Below are positions 50,097-63,537 of a stretch of DNA of 64,000 bases, piece after piece. How positions within the stretch are numbered: position 1 is the first letter of the stretch; each line of letters begins with the position of its first letter. The stretch spans positions 372,001 to 436,000 of the forward strand of contig NZ_JAESVP010000003.1 in the NCBI RefSeq assembly GCF_016765795.1, written 5' to 3'. A program made the position numbers and the translations under genes. A model generated the notes under the pieces. It worked only from the letters and a program-made list of their open reading frames with translations. It searched no databases and was not told the DNA's origin. The stretch is from Fuscibacter oryzae. Its GTDB lineage: Bacteria; Pseudomonadota; Alphaproteobacteria; Rhodobacterales; Rhodobacteraceae.

Positions 50097-52487
50097 TTGG
50101 ACGACCAGCGCCTTATCCCGGAAACCCTGCGCGCAGAGGTTCTGCGCCACCTGACCTATACGCTGGGCAAGGATGCCCCGAACGCCAGCATCTATGATTG
50201 GCGCATGGCGCTGTCATACGCGATCCGCGACCATATTGTAGAGCCGTGGTTTGCCGCGACCCGCCGGACCTGGGCGGAAGACAGAAAGCGCGTCTATTAC
50301 CTGTCGATGGAATTCCTGATCGGTCGGATTTTGGAGGATGCGACCGTCAACCTTGGCCTGCGCGATCAGGCGCAAGAAGTGATGGCCAGCTTGGGCCAGG
50401 ATTTCAGCCAGATCGTCGAGGATGAGCCGGATGCAGCCCTTGGCAACGGGGGCCTTGGCCGGCTTGCAGCCTGTTTCATGGAAAGCATGGCGACGGTTGG
50501 CTGTCCGGCCTATGGCTATGGCATCCGCTATGAACATGGCCTTTTCCGTCAGCGGTTCCAGAACGGCCAGCAGATCGAGGCCCCCGAAGACTGGCTGCGC
50601 CAGACCCATCCGTGGGAATTCGCGCGCCCCGAAAGCGCCTATACCATCCCGTTCAAGGGCAATGTCGAAACCCGCGATGGCAAGCCCGTCTGGGTGCCGG
50701 GTGAAACGGTTCTCGCCTCGGCCCATGATACGCCGGTGATTGGCTGGCAGGGCAAATGGGCCAACACCCTACGCCTGTGGGAAGCCCTGCCGACCCAGAT
50801 GTTCGATCTGGAGCGGTTCAATCGCGGCGATTACGCGGCGGCGGCAGAACCCGAGGCGCTGGCCCGCACCCTAAGCCGCGTTCTTTACCCCGATGACACC
50901 ACCTATCAGGGCAAGGAACTGCGGCTGAAGCAGGAATTCTTCCTGACCTCTGCCGCGCTGCAAGACATTCTGCGCCGGTTCAAGAATGGTCACTCCAACC
51001 TGCGTGATCTGCCGAAATATGTCGCGATTCAGATGAACGACACCCATCCGGCGATTGCCGGGCCGGAACTGGTGCGTCTGTTGTCCGATGAAAACGGCTT
51101 GCCGTTCGAAGAGGCGATGGAAACCGCGCAGGCCTGCCTTGGCTATACCAACCACACCCTGCTGCCAGAGGCGCTGGAGCGGTGGGCGACCTTTACCTTT
51201 GGCGCAGTTTTGCCGCGCCATATGCAGATTGTCGAACAGATCGATAGCTGGCACCGCCGCACCTACAGCCCGCCGCATTACATCGGCATCGTCAAGCATC
51301 AAGAAGTGCGGATGGGCGAACTGGCCTTTGTCATGGCCCACAAGGTCAACGGCGTTTCGGCGCTGCATTCCGATCTGGTGAAAAAGAACCTTTTCCCCGA
51401 ACTGAACCGCCTGCATCCGGGCCGGATCATCAACCAGACCAACGGCGTCACGCCGCGCCGCTGGCTGAAAATGGCCAACCGCCCGCTGGCTGACCTGATC
51501 ACCGAAACCATCGGCGACGGCTGGGAAGCCGATCTGGACAAGCTGCGCGGGCTGGAAGCCCATGTCGATGACGCCGCCTTCCGCGCGAAGTTTGACAAGT
51601 CAAAGCGCGCCAACAAAGTGGCGCTGGCAGCCTGGATCAAGGATCATTGCGGCGTGACTGTGTCGCCTGATGCGCTGTTTGACGTGCAGGTCAAGCGCAT
51701 CCACGAATACAAGCGCCAATTGCTGAACATCCTGCAAACCGTTTCGCACTGGCACGCGATCAAGCAAGACCCGACGGCCAACTGGGTGCCGCGCGTCAAG
51801 ATTTTTGGCGGCAAATCGGCGCCCGGCTATGCGGTGGCCAAGGAGATCATCCACTTCATCAATGATGTGGCGACGGTCGTGAACAACGATCCTGACACCA
51901 AAGACCTGCTGAAGATTGTGTACCCCGAAAACTACAACGTCTCGATGGCTGAACGGCTGATCCCGGCCTCTGACCTGTCGGAACAAATCTCGACGGCGGG
52001 CAAAGAGGCGTCAGGCACCGGCAACATGAAGTTCATGATGAACGGCGCGCCGACCATCGGCACGCTGGACGGTGCCAATGTCGAGATATTGCAAGAAGTC
52101 GGGGCCGAGAATTTCTTCCTGTTCGGCCTGACCACCGAAGAGGCGATGAAACGCCGCGAAGACCCCGACCAGTCGCGCAAGGCGATCGAGGCCAGCCAGC
52201 CCATGCTGGATGTGCTGCAAATGGTTGCCGAGGGGCGTTTCTCTCCCGATCAGAAAGACCGCTACCACGGGTTGGTGCATCGGGTCTGGCACCACGACTA
52301 TTTCCTCGTGGCGGCGGATTTTGACGCCTACAATGCGGCACAGGCCAAGGTGGATGCCGCCTATGCCGACCGGGCGGCATGGGTGCGGATGGCTGCGATG
52401 AACACGGCACGCTCTGGATTCTTTTCTTCGGATCGCACGATCCGCAGTTACATGTCGGAAATCTGGGACATTCCGGCGGCAATCTAG
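50097..52487 (+). CDS. glgP: Glycogen/starch/alpha-glucan phosphorylase
   Basis: A 796-residue PLP enzyme releasing glucose-1-phosphate from alpha-1,4 glucans. Family landmarks are GNGGLGRLAACFMESMA, PRVKIFGGKSAPGYAVAKEI and EASGTGNMKFMMNGAPTIGT with the PLP Lys. The start is uncertain: TTG 50097 is chosen because AAGGGG lies 8 bases upstream and the protein then starts near DDQRLIPETLRAEVL, as homologues do; ATG codons at 49965 and 50010 would add a basic stretch of no family. First gene of the glg operon. Confidence 0.94.
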   Translation: MDDQRLIPETLRAEVLRHLTYTLGKDAPNASIYDWRMALSYAIRDHIVEPWFAATRRTWAEDRKRVYYLSMEFLIGRILEDATVNLGLRDQAQEVMASLGQDFSQIVEDEPDAALGNGGLGRLAACFMESMATVGCPAYGYGIRYEHGLFRQRFQNGQQIEAPEDWLRQTHPWEFARPESAYTIPFKGNVETRDGKPVWVPGETVLASAHDTPVIGWQGKWANTLRLWEALPTQMFDLERFNRGDYAAAAEPEALARTLSRVLYPDDTTYQGKELRLKQEFFLTSAALQDILRRFKNGHSNLRDLPKYVAIQMNDTHPAIAGPELVRLLSDENGLPFEEAMETAQACLGYTNHTLLPEALERWATFTFGAVLPRHMQIVEQIDSWHRRTYSPPHYIGIVKHQEVRMGELAFVMAHKVNGVSALHSDLVKKNLFPELNRLHPGRIINQTNGVTPRRWLKMANRPLADLITETIGDGWEADLDKLRGLEAHVDDAAFRAKFDKSKRANKVALAAWIKDHCGVTVSPDALFDVQVKRIHEYKRQLLNILQTVSHWHAIKQDPTANWVPRVKIFGGKSAPGYAVAKEIIHFINDVATVVNNDPDTKDLLKIVYPENYNVSMAERLIPASDLSEQISTAGKEASGTGNMKFMMNGAPTIGTLDGANVEILQEVGAENFFLFGLTTEEAMKRREDPDQSRKAIEASQPMLDVLQMVAEGRFSPDQKDRYHGLVHRVWHHDYFLVAADFDAYNAAQAKVDAAYADRAAWVRMAAMNTARSGFFSSDRTIRSYMSEIWDIPAAI

Positions 52488-52514
52488 GTCTGCAAGCATC
52501 GGGGAGGATGCGGG

Positions 52515-54704
52515 ATGACTGGACTAGACCGTGAGGAAGGCCTTGCCCTTGTCGAAGGGCGCCACGGCGACCCGTTCGCCGTGCTGGGCCCGCACAAGCA
52601 GGATGGCGGCTGGCAGGTCGCCGTGTTGCAGCCGGGCGCGGATCGCGTCTGGCTGCTGACCGGCAAAACCGCCAAGGCCACCGAGGCCGAGGCGGTTCCC
52701 GGCGCGCCGGGACTGTTTAACGGCACGATGAAAAAGAACCAGCCCTACCGGCTGCGCGCCGAAGGGCATGGGGCCACCTGGGAATGGGAAGACCCGTTCC
52801 GCTTTGGCCCCGTTCTGGGCGAGATGGACGAATACCTGTTCGCCGAAGGCACCCACCGCAGGCTGTGGCAGGTGCTGGGTGCCCATACCATCACGCACGA
52901 AGGGGTGGAGGGCACGCATTTCGCCGTCTGGGCCCCCAATGCCGAGCGGGTTTCGGTGGTGGGCGATTTCAACATCTGGGACGGCCGCCGCCACCCGATG
53001 CGAAAGCGCGGCGCCACCGGCGTGTGGGAGATTTTCATTCCCGGTCTGGGCGACGGCACGGTTTACAAATACGAAATCCGGGGGCAGGGCGGCCAGACCC
53101 TGCCGCTCAAGGCCGATCCGGTGGGATTCGGCAGCGAACATCCGCCCGCCAATGCCAGCGTCGTGCGCGACATCCGGGTGGCTGACTGGCACGACGATGT
53201 ATGGATGAAATCGCGCGCCGTGCGCCATACGGTTGATGCCCCCATCTCTGTTTATGAGGTGCATCTGGGGTCATGGCGGCGCGCGCCGGGCAACCGGATG
53301 CTGTCTTATGACGAGCTGGCCGAACAACTGGTCGATTATGTCGCCAGCATGGGCTTTACCCATATCGAACTGCTGCCGATTTCCGAATTTCCGTTCGATG
53401 GCAGTTGGGGCTATCAGCCGGTCGGCCTTTATGCCCCCACCATCCGCCACGGCACGCCGGGTGAATTCCGCGCCTTTGTGAACGCCGCGCACCGCAAAGG
53501 GCTGGGCGTCATTCTGGATTGGGTGCCCGGCCATTTCCCGACCGACCCGCATGGGCTTGGCCGGTTTGACGGCACCTCGCTTTATGAACACCAAGACCCG
53601 AAAGAGGGGTTCCATCAGGACTGGAACACCCTGATCTATAACTATGGCCGGGTAGAGGTGCAGAACTATCTGATCTCCAACGCCTTGTATTGGTTGAAGG
53701 AATACCACCTTGACGGGCTGCGGGTCGATGCCGTCGCCTCGATGCTGTATCGCGATTATTCGCGGCAGGCGGGCCAGTGGGTGCCCAACAAAGATGGTGG
53801 GCGCGAGAATTACGAGGCGATTGCCCTGCTGCAAAAGGTCAATATCGCGGCCTATGGCGAATGCCCCGGCATCGTGACCATTGCCGAGGAAAGCACCGCC
53901 TTTCCCGGCGTGTCGCGCCCGGCGGATTGGGGTGGGCTTGGCTTTGGGTTCAAGTGGAACATGGGCTGGATGAACGACACCCTGTCCTACATGCACCGCG
54001 ACCCGATCTACCGCAAACACCACCACCACCAGATGACCTTTGGCCTGCATTACGCCTGGTCGGAAAACTACCTTTTGCCGATCAGCCATGACGAGGTGGT
54101 GCATGGCAAAGGGTCGATGCTGGGCAAGATGCCTGGTGATGGTGAACAAAAGTTCGCGAACCTGCGGGCCTATTACGGGTTCATGTGGGGGCACCCCGGC
54201 AAGAAGCTGTTGTTCATGGGGCAGGAATTCGCCCAAGGCGCGGAATGGAACCACAACCAAAGCCTTGACTGGCATCTGCTGGACCTGCCGCAGCATAAGG
54301 GCATTCAGGCGCTGGTGCGCGATCTGAACGCGCTTTACCGCACCACGCCCGCGCTGCATGTGAACGACACGCGGCCCGATGGCTTCCGCTGGCTGGAATC
54401 GAACGACGCGGAAAACAGCACTTACGCCTGGGTTCGCCGCGGGGCCGAGACGGACCGGCAGGTGGCTGTCGTGGTCAACATGACCCCGGTCGAACGGCGG
54501 ATGCGGCTGGGCTTGCCCGTGGCGGGCCAGTGGGATGAAGCATTGAATACGGACGCAGAAATCTATGGCGGTGCGAACCGCGGCAATCTGGGAGGAGTGA
54601 CCACCGAGGACACGCCCTGGCATGGCCAGGCACAGTCCGCGATGGTGACATTGCCGCCGCTTTCGGCCGTTTATTTCATTCAAGGTGACCGGGCAGCAAA
54701 GTAA
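52515..54704 (+). CDS. glgB: 1,4-alpha-glucan branching enzyme
   Basis: A 729-residue GH13 branching enzyme making alpha-1,6 branches. The N-terminal domain [20 protein letters not shown] and the carbohydrate-binding module [20 protein letters not shown] precede the barrel. Catalytic residues lie in [17 protein letters not shown] (nucleophile Asp), FTIAEES-type [14 protein letters not shown] (acid/base Glu) and [17 protein letters not shown] 52515 follows GGAGG and a 27-base gap after glgP. Length normal. Confidence 0.96.
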   Translation: MTGLDREEGLALVEGRHGDPFAVLGPHKQDGGWQVAVLQPGADRVWLLTGKTAKATEAEAVPGAPGLFNGTMKKNQPYRLRAEGHGATWEWEDPFRFGPVLGEMDEYLFAEGTHRRLWQVLGAHTITHEGVEGTHFAVWAPNAERVSVVGDFNIWDGRRHPMRKRGATGVWEIFIPGLGDGTVYKYEIRGQGGQTLPLKADPVGFGSEHPPANASVVRDIRVADWHDDVWMKSRAVRHTVDAPISVYEVHLGSWRRAPGNRMLSYDELAEQLVDYVASMGFTHIELLPISEFPFDGSWGYQPVGLYAPTIRHGTPGEFRAFVNAAHRKGLGVILDWVPGHFPTDPHGLGRFDGTSLYEHQDPKEGFHQDWNTLIYNYGRVEVQNYLISNALYWLKEYHLDGLRVDAVASMLYRDYSRQAGQWVPNKDGGRENYEAIALLQKVNIAAYGECPGIVTIAEESTAFPGVSRPADWGGLGFGFKWNMGWMNDTLSYMHRDPIYRKHHHHQMTFGLHYAWSENYLLPISHDEVVHGKGSMLGKMPGDGEQKFANLRAYYGFMWGHPGKKLLFMGQEFAQGAEWNHNQSLDWHLLDLPQHKGIQALVRDLNALYRTTPALHVNDTRPDGFRWLESNDAENSTYAWVRRGAETDRQVAVVVNMTPVERRMRLGLPVAGQWDEALNTDAEIYGGANRGNLGGVTTEDTPWHGQAQSAMVTLPPLSAVYFIQGDRAAK

Positions 54705-54719
54705 GCCCGAAGGGAGGGA

Positions 54720-55994
54720 ATGATGAAAGCAAGACCGAACCAGCGACTGTCGTCGCAGGCCATGGCCTTTGTTCTGGCAGGTGGCCGGGGCAGCCGCCTG
54801 AAAGAATTGACCGACCGCCGCGCCAAGCCTGCCGTCTATTTCGGCGGCAAGACGCGGATCATCGACTTTGCGCTGTCAAATGCGTTGAATTCCGGCATCC
54901 GCAAGATGGCGATTGCCACCCAGTACAAGGCGCACAGCCTGATCCGCCATATGCAGCGCGGCTGGAACTTTTTTAGGGCCGAGCGGAACGAATATCTGGA
55001 TATTCTGCCCGCATCGCAGCGGGTGGATGAAAGCAAATGGTATCTGGGTACGGCGGATGCCGTGGCGCAGAACATTGATATCATTGATGATTATGACGTG
55101 AAATACGTCATCATCCTGGCCGGTGACCATATCTATAAAATGGATTACGAGGTCATGCTGCAACAGCATGTCGATACCGGCGCGGATGTGACCATTGGCT
55201 GTCTGACCGTTCCCAAGGCCGAGGCGACGGCCTTTGGCGTGATGCATGTGGACAAGGACATGCGCATCACCTCGTTTCTGGAAAAGCCCAAAGACCCGCC
55301 GACGATTCCGGGCGATCCGAAGCACTCGCTCGCTTCGATGGGGATCTATGTTTTCGACTGGGCCTTCCTGCGCGACCTGTTGATCCGGGATATGGAAGAT
55401 TCCAATTCCAGCCACGACTTTGGCAATGACCTGATCCCGCATATCGTGGCCAACGGCAAGGCGATTGCCCATAAGTTCGCCGATAGCTGCGTGACCAGCG
55501 GGCTGGAGGATGAGCCTTACTGGCGCGACGTCGGCACCATCGACGCCTTCTGGCAGGCCAATGTGGACCTGACCGATTTCGTGCCCAAGCTGGACCTTTA
55601 CGACAACAGCTGGCCGATCTGGACCTATGCCGAAATTCTGCCCCCTGCCAAGTTCATCCATGATGAGGATGGCCGTCGCGGCATGGCGGTGTCGTCGCTG
55701 GTATCGGGCGATTGCATCGTCTCGGGGTCCGAAGTGCGCAACAGTTTGTTGTTCACCGGCTGCCGGACGCACAGCTATTCTTCGCTGGAATATGTGGTGG
55801 CTCTGCCGTACGTCAGGGTTAACCGCAAGGCGGAGTTGAGAAATTGCGTGATCGACCGCGGCGTGATCATTCCCGAGGGGCTGGTGATCGGCCACGACCC
55901 CGAGGAGGATTCCAAGTGGTTCCGCCGCAGCGAAGGCGGCGTGGTGCTGATCACGCAGGACATGATCGACGCCTGGAGCCGGGCGAAACTCTGA
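54720..55994 (+). CDS. glgC: Glucose-1-phosphate adenylyltransferase
   Basis: A 424-residue nucleotidyltransferase making ADP-glucose from ATP and glucose-1-phosphate, the regulated step of glycogen synthesis. Motifs are [20 protein letters not shown], the catalytic region [14 protein letters not shown], the glucose-1-P site [12 protein letters not shown], and a C-terminal left-handed helix region ([20 protein letters not shown]). Allosteric control by fructose-6-P or other metabolites is usual in Alphaproteobacteria but not readable here. GGAGGGA precedes ATG 54720. Confidence 0.96.
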   Translation: MMKARPNQRLSSQAMAFVLAGGRGSRLKELTDRRAKPAVYFGGKTRIIDFALSNALNSGIRKMAIATQYKAHSLIRHMQRGWNFFRAERNEYLDILPASQRVDESKWYLGTADAVAQNIDIIDDYDVKYVIILAGDHIYKMDYEVMLQQHVDTGADVTIGCLTVPKAEATAFGVMHVDKDMRITSFLEKPKDPPTIPGDPKHSLASMGIYVFDWAFLRDLLIRDMEDSNSSHDFGNDLIPHIVANGKAIAHKFADSCVTSGLEDEPYWRDVGTIDAFWQANVDLTDFVPKLDLYDNSWPIWTYAEILPPAKFIHDEDGRRGMAVSSLVSGDCIVSGSEVRNSLLFTGCRTHSYSSLEYVVALPYVRVNRKAELRNCVIDRGVIIPEGLVIGHDPEEDSKWFRRSEGGVVLITQDMIDAWSRAKL

Positions 55995-56017
55995 CGGCGG
56001 GGGCCTTGGATGGCGGC

Positions 56018-56073
56018 GGGGGTTTCACACCCCCGCACCCCCGCAGGGTATTTGAAAAGGTGCAAGGGCAAGA
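56018..56073 (+). repeat. Intergenic repeat, copy 1 (glgC-glgA)
   Basis: A 6-bp hairpin (GGGGGT 56018-56023 with ACCCCC 56029-56034) is followed by GCACCCCCGCAGGGTATTTG and AAAAGGTGCAAGGGCAAG. A second copy lies at 61236-61297 after pgm. Stem sequences differ but keep pairing, while the flanking part is nearly identical. It lies between glgC and glgA with the glgA ribosome-binding region at its end. Confidence 0.75.
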
Positions 56074-56082
56074 GGTGCCGTC

Positions 56083-57512
56083 ATGCTGAGGGGTCGGGTT
56101 CTTTCGGTTGCGTCGGAATGCGTGCCGCTGATCAAGACGGGGGGCCTTGCCGATGTGGTGGGGGCGTTGCCTGCCGCACTGGCGCCCTTGGGCTGGGACA
56201 TGCGGGTGATGGTGCCCGCCTATCGCCCCTTGCGCGCGATGCTGGACGGCTGGGGCGAGGTCTGGACCGAAGAGAACCTGTGGGGCGGCACCGGCACGGT
56301 TTATCAGGGCGAGGTGGCGGGCATGACGGTGCTGGCGCTGGATGCGCCGCATCTCTTTGACCGCGAGGGTGGCCCCTATAACGGAGCGCAGGGCGATTGG
56401 TGGGACAATCCGCAGCGGTTCGCGGCGCTGTCCTGGGTGGCGGCGCAGGTGGCGCGGCACGGGATTGATGGGTGGAAACCCGATGTCCTGCACGCCCATG
56501 ACTGGCAGGCGGGTCTGGCCCCGGCCTATCTGGCCTATGGCGGATCGGGCGGGGTGGGCACGGTGATGACCGTGCATAACATCGCGTTTCAGGGGCAGGC
56601 GCCGGCCGGTCTGATCGACGAATTGCGTCTGCCGCGCAGCCAGTTCTACCCCGATGCGCTGGAATATTTCGGCACCCTGTCCAGCCTGAAGGCCGGACTG
56701 GTGACGGCGGACAAGGTGACAACCGTGTCGCCCCATTACGCCGAAGAGCTGATGCGGCCAGAGTTTGGCATGGGCTTGCAGGGCATCATTGCCCGCCGGG
56801 CGGCAGAGGGGGCGGTTTCAGGTATTCTGAACGGGGTGGATACCGAGGTCTGGAATCCCGAAGTGGCCGATGCGCCCTATTCGGCGGCCAAGCCCGCAGG
56901 CAAGGCCAAAAACCGGGCGGCGTTGTGCGCCGAGTTCGGGTTGGATGTGCCGGGGCCTTTGGCCATTCTGGTCAGCCGCCTGACCGATCAGAAGGGTATT
57001 GATCTTTTGCCCGCCACCTTGCCCGCCTTTATCGAGGCGGGCGGCGGTTTGGTGGTGCTTGGGTCGGGTGATCCGGCGCTGGAACAGGCGATGCGCGATC
57101 TGGCGGCGCGCTATCCGGGACGCGTCGGCGTGCGGATCGGCTATGACGAGGCGCTTAGCCGCCGGATGTTTGCCGGGGGCGATGCGGTTCTGGTGCCCAG
57201 CCGATTTGAGCCTTGCGGGCTGACGCAGATGTATGGCCTGAGGTTCGGCACGATTCCGGTGGTCTCGGCGGTAGGTGGCCTGTCTGACAGCGTGATCAGT
57301 GCCACACCTGCGGCAATGGCGGCGGGGGTGGCGACGGGGCTGGTGTTCAGCCCGGTGGACGGGCTGGCGCTGGGGCAGGCCTTGCAGCGGTTGCTGGCGC
57401 TTTACGCCGATGCCCCGGCTTGGGCGCAACTGCGCAAGGCGGCGATGCGTCAGCCGGTGGGCTGGGAAATCTCGGCTCAGGCCTATGCCGCGCTGTATCA
57501 GGAGTTGCTGGG

Positions 57513-57516
<4 letters not shown>
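56083..57516 (+). CDS. glgA: Glycogen synthase (ADP-glucose)
   Basis: A 477-residue GT5 glycosyltransferase that extends alpha-1,4 glucan from ADP-glucose. The N-terminal KTGGLADVVGALPAAL is the signature (K-T-G-G-L-A-D), later VTTVSPHYAEEL, ILVSRLTDQKGIDLLPATL and the C-terminal PSRFEPCGLTQMYGLRFGTI. It follows glgC after 88 bases that hold a repeat. The stop overlaps the GTG start of glgX (GTGA). Confidence 0.96.
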
Positions 57517-61228
<3,712 letters not shown>

Positions 61229-61235
61229 AAAAACG

Positions 61236-61297
61236 GGGGGACTTCGCGTCCCCCGCACCCCCCTGCGGAGTATTTGCAAAGGTGCAAGGGCAAAGGG
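61236..61297 (+). repeat. Intergenic repeat, copy 2 (after pgm), possible terminator
   Basis: GGGGGAC (61236-61242) pairs perfectly with GTCCCCC (61248-61254) over TTCGC, then GCACCCCCCTGCGGAG, TATTTGCAAAGGTGCAAGGG, CAAAG. The flank matches copy 1 at 56018-56073. Placed 8 bases after the pgm stop, the stem may serve as the operon's terminator. Confidence 0.75.
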
Positions 61298-61382
61298 GGA
61301 TTGCGACCCGCATTTGTCGCAAAGGCGACAGCCTGATGGTCGGCTTGCGCCAAACTTGACACAACTGTCGAGGAGGACGGGA

Positions 61383-62912
61383 ATGAACGAGCATCGCAGG
61401 GCGGGTCGGCAAGCGCGGGCGGCGGAACGGCAGAGCAAGGCCTCGGGGCCGGGGCGGCCATATATCATGCGCAACATTCCGACCTATGACATTCTGGGCG
61501 AAGAAAGCCTGCGCAAGATCGAGGCGGCGACAGACCGCATTCTGGCGGAAACCGGCCTGATCTTTCGCGATGACCCGCAGGCGCTGGAGATGTGGCGCAA
61601 GGCCGGGGCCAAGGTGACGGGCGATCTGGTGAAATTCGAGCCGGGTTTGCTGCGCGACTTGCTGCGCACAGCGCCCGCCGAATTCACCCAGCACGCCCGC
61701 AACCCCGCCAATTCGGTGCGGATCGGCGGCAAGAACGTGGTCTTTGCGCCCGCCTATGGCAGCCCCTTTGTGGCCGATCTGGACAAGGGACGGCGGTTCG
61801 GCACGCTGGCCGACTTTCAGAACTTCGTAAAGCTGGCGCAATCCTCGCCCAACCTGCACCATTCGGGGGGCACCATCTGCGAGCCGACGGATGTTCCGGT
61901 GAACAAGCGGCATCTGGATATGGTGCTGGCGCATCTGGAGTTGAGCGACCGGGGGTTCATGGGGTCTGTTACCGCCGAGGACCGCAGCGAAGATTCCATT
62001 GAAATGGCGCGGATGGTGTTTGGCCGCGACTTCGTGGACCAGAACTGTGTGATCCTGGGCAATATCAACGCCAATTCGCCGCTGGTTTGGGACGGCACGA
62101 TGACCAAGAGCCTGCGGGCCTATGCACGGGCCAATCAGGCTGCGGTGGTGGTGCCGTTCATCCTTGGTGGCGCGATGGGGCCGGTGACGACCGCCGGGGC
62201 GATTGCGCAGTCGCTGGCCGAGACCATGGCGGGCTGTGCGCTGACCCAGTTGGAGCGCCCCGGCGCGCCGGTGGTGTTCGGGAACTTCCTGTCCTCGATG
62301 AACCTGCGGTCGGGCAGCCCGACCTTTGGCACACCGGAACCGGCGATCGGCAGCATGGTGGTGGGCCAGTTGTGCCGCCGCCTCAACCTGCCGATGCGCT
62401 GCGCGGGGAACTTTTCCGCCTCCAAGCTGCCGGACGGGCAGGCCATGATGGAGGGCACGATGTCGATGATGTCGGCCATTCATTGCGGCACCAATTTTAT
62501 CCTGCATTCGGCGGGCTGGCTGGATGGCGCGCTGACCATGTCTTATGAAAAATTCATGCTGGATGCCGATCTGTGCGGCGCCTTGCACAGCTATCTGGAT
62601 GGCGTGGTGGTGGACGACAATGCGCTGGCGGTCGATGCCTTTGCCGAGGTCGGTCCGGGAAACCACTTTTTCGGCTGTTCGCACACGATGGCGAATTATC
62701 AGACCGCGTTCTGGGACAGCGCGCTGTCTGACAATGAACCGTTCGAGAAATGGGAAGCGGCAGGCAGGACCGATTCCGCAACGCGCGCGAATCGGGCGTG
62801 GAAGATGACCCTTGCCGAATATGAGCCGCCCAAGCTGGATGAAGGCATCCGCGAAGGGTTGCGCGACTTTGTGGCGCGGCGAAAGGCCGAAATGGCGGAT
62901 ATGTGGTACTAG
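61383..62912 (+). CDS. MttB-family (trimethylamine methyltransferase-like) protein, no pyrrolysine
   Basis: A 509-residue TIM-barrel protein of the MttB superfamily, which transfers a methyl group from a quaternary amine to a corrinoid protein. Features are RKIEAATDRILAETGLIFRD, TTAGAIAQSLAETMAGCALT, and GNHFFGCSHTMANYQTAFWD. No in-frame TAG occurs, so it is a non-pyrrolysine homologue, as in glycine-betaine methyltransferase MtgB. No corrinoid protein or corrinoid activase is adjacent, so partner and substrate are unknown. ATG 61383 follows GAGGACGGG. Confidence 0.85.
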   Translation: MNEHRRAGRQARAAERQSKASGPGRPYIMRNIPTYDILGEESLRKIEAATDRILAETGLIFRDDPQALEMWRKAGAKVTGDLVKFEPGLLRDLLRTAPAEFTQHARNPANSVRIGGKNVVFAPAYGSPFVADLDKGRRFGTLADFQNFVKLAQSSPNLHHSGGTICEPTDVPVNKRHLDMVLAHLELSDRGFMGSVTAEDRSEDSIEMARMVFGRDFVDQNCVILGNINANSPLVWDGTMTKSLRAYARANQAAVVVPFILGGAMGPVTTAGAIAQSLAETMAGCALTQLERPGAPVVFGNFLSSMNLRSGSPTFGTPEPAIGSMVVGQLCRRLNLPMRCAGNFSASKLPDGQAMMEGTMSMMSAIHCGTNFILHSAGWLDGALTMSYEKFMLDADLCGALHSYLDGVVVDDNALAVDAFAEVGPGNHFFGCSHTMANYQTAFWDSALSDNEPFEKWEAAGRTDSATRANRAWKMTLAEYEPPKLDEGIREGLRDFVARRKAEMADMWY

Positions 62913-62924
62913 GTCCGGGCGGAC

Positions 62925-63383
62925 TTAGGTGCGCAGCCCGGTTTCGTACAAAAGACCCCGTCGCTTGGCTTCGTAGTAATAGCCCTTGGCATACCACATG
63001 ATGGCCCGGTCCTGGCTGCCGCCTGAAACCAGCCAGGCGCCGCGCAGGTATTTCCCGGCGTAATGCAGGTTGGTTTCGGCATCCAGCAGCCCTTCGGGGG
63101 GGCCTTGATACCCCATGGTGCGCGCTGTTTCGGGGCGGATTTGCAGCAGGCCGAAATAGGGACCGTGCCGGGCCGCCGGGTTATAACCGCTTTCGCGCTG
63201 GATCGCGCGATGCAGCAGGCTTTCGGGAATGCCATGGATGCGTGCCCATTTGCGCACCAGCGCCTGCATTTCCGGGGTGTTGCCGGGTGCGACCCGTGCA
63301 CGAGAGGCAACCTCTGACCCGCCACCACAGGCGGCCAGCGGCAGAAGGGCTGCAACAAAAAGCAACTGACGGCGGCGGATCAT
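62925..63383 (-). CDS. Lytic transglycosylase lipoprotein (SLT domain)
   Basis: A 152-residue protein. The N-terminal signal ends in a lipobox LPLAAC (Cys 19), so it is likely anchored to the outer membrane. The SLT-type lysozyme-like domain holds the catalytic Glu in AIQRESGYNPAARHG, then GLLQIRPETARTMGY and AETNLHYAGKYLRGAW. It cleaves peptidoglycan glycan strands. The frame upstream of ATG 63383 overlaps the divergent response-regulator start and is excluded. Confidence 0.9.
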   Translation of the reverse strand: MIRRRQLLFVAALLPLAACGGGSEVASRARVAPGNTPEMQALVRKWARIHGIPESLLHRAIQRESGYNPAARHGPYFGLLQIRPETARTMGYQGPPEGLLDAETNLHYAGKYLRGAWLVSGGSQDRAIMWYAKGYYYEAKRRGLLYETGLRT

Positions 63384-63537
63384 GCGGTTCTCTTTCTGGC
63401 TTTGGGGCGTTTTATCGGCGGGCGCGGTGGCTGAAAACCCCCTTGCACCGCATCGGCGGGCCTTTGCGACCTTGGCATAACTTCCCAGCGCGCCGATCTT
63501 TGGTAGCATTACCGAAATCTCAGCAAGGACGGTCGCG

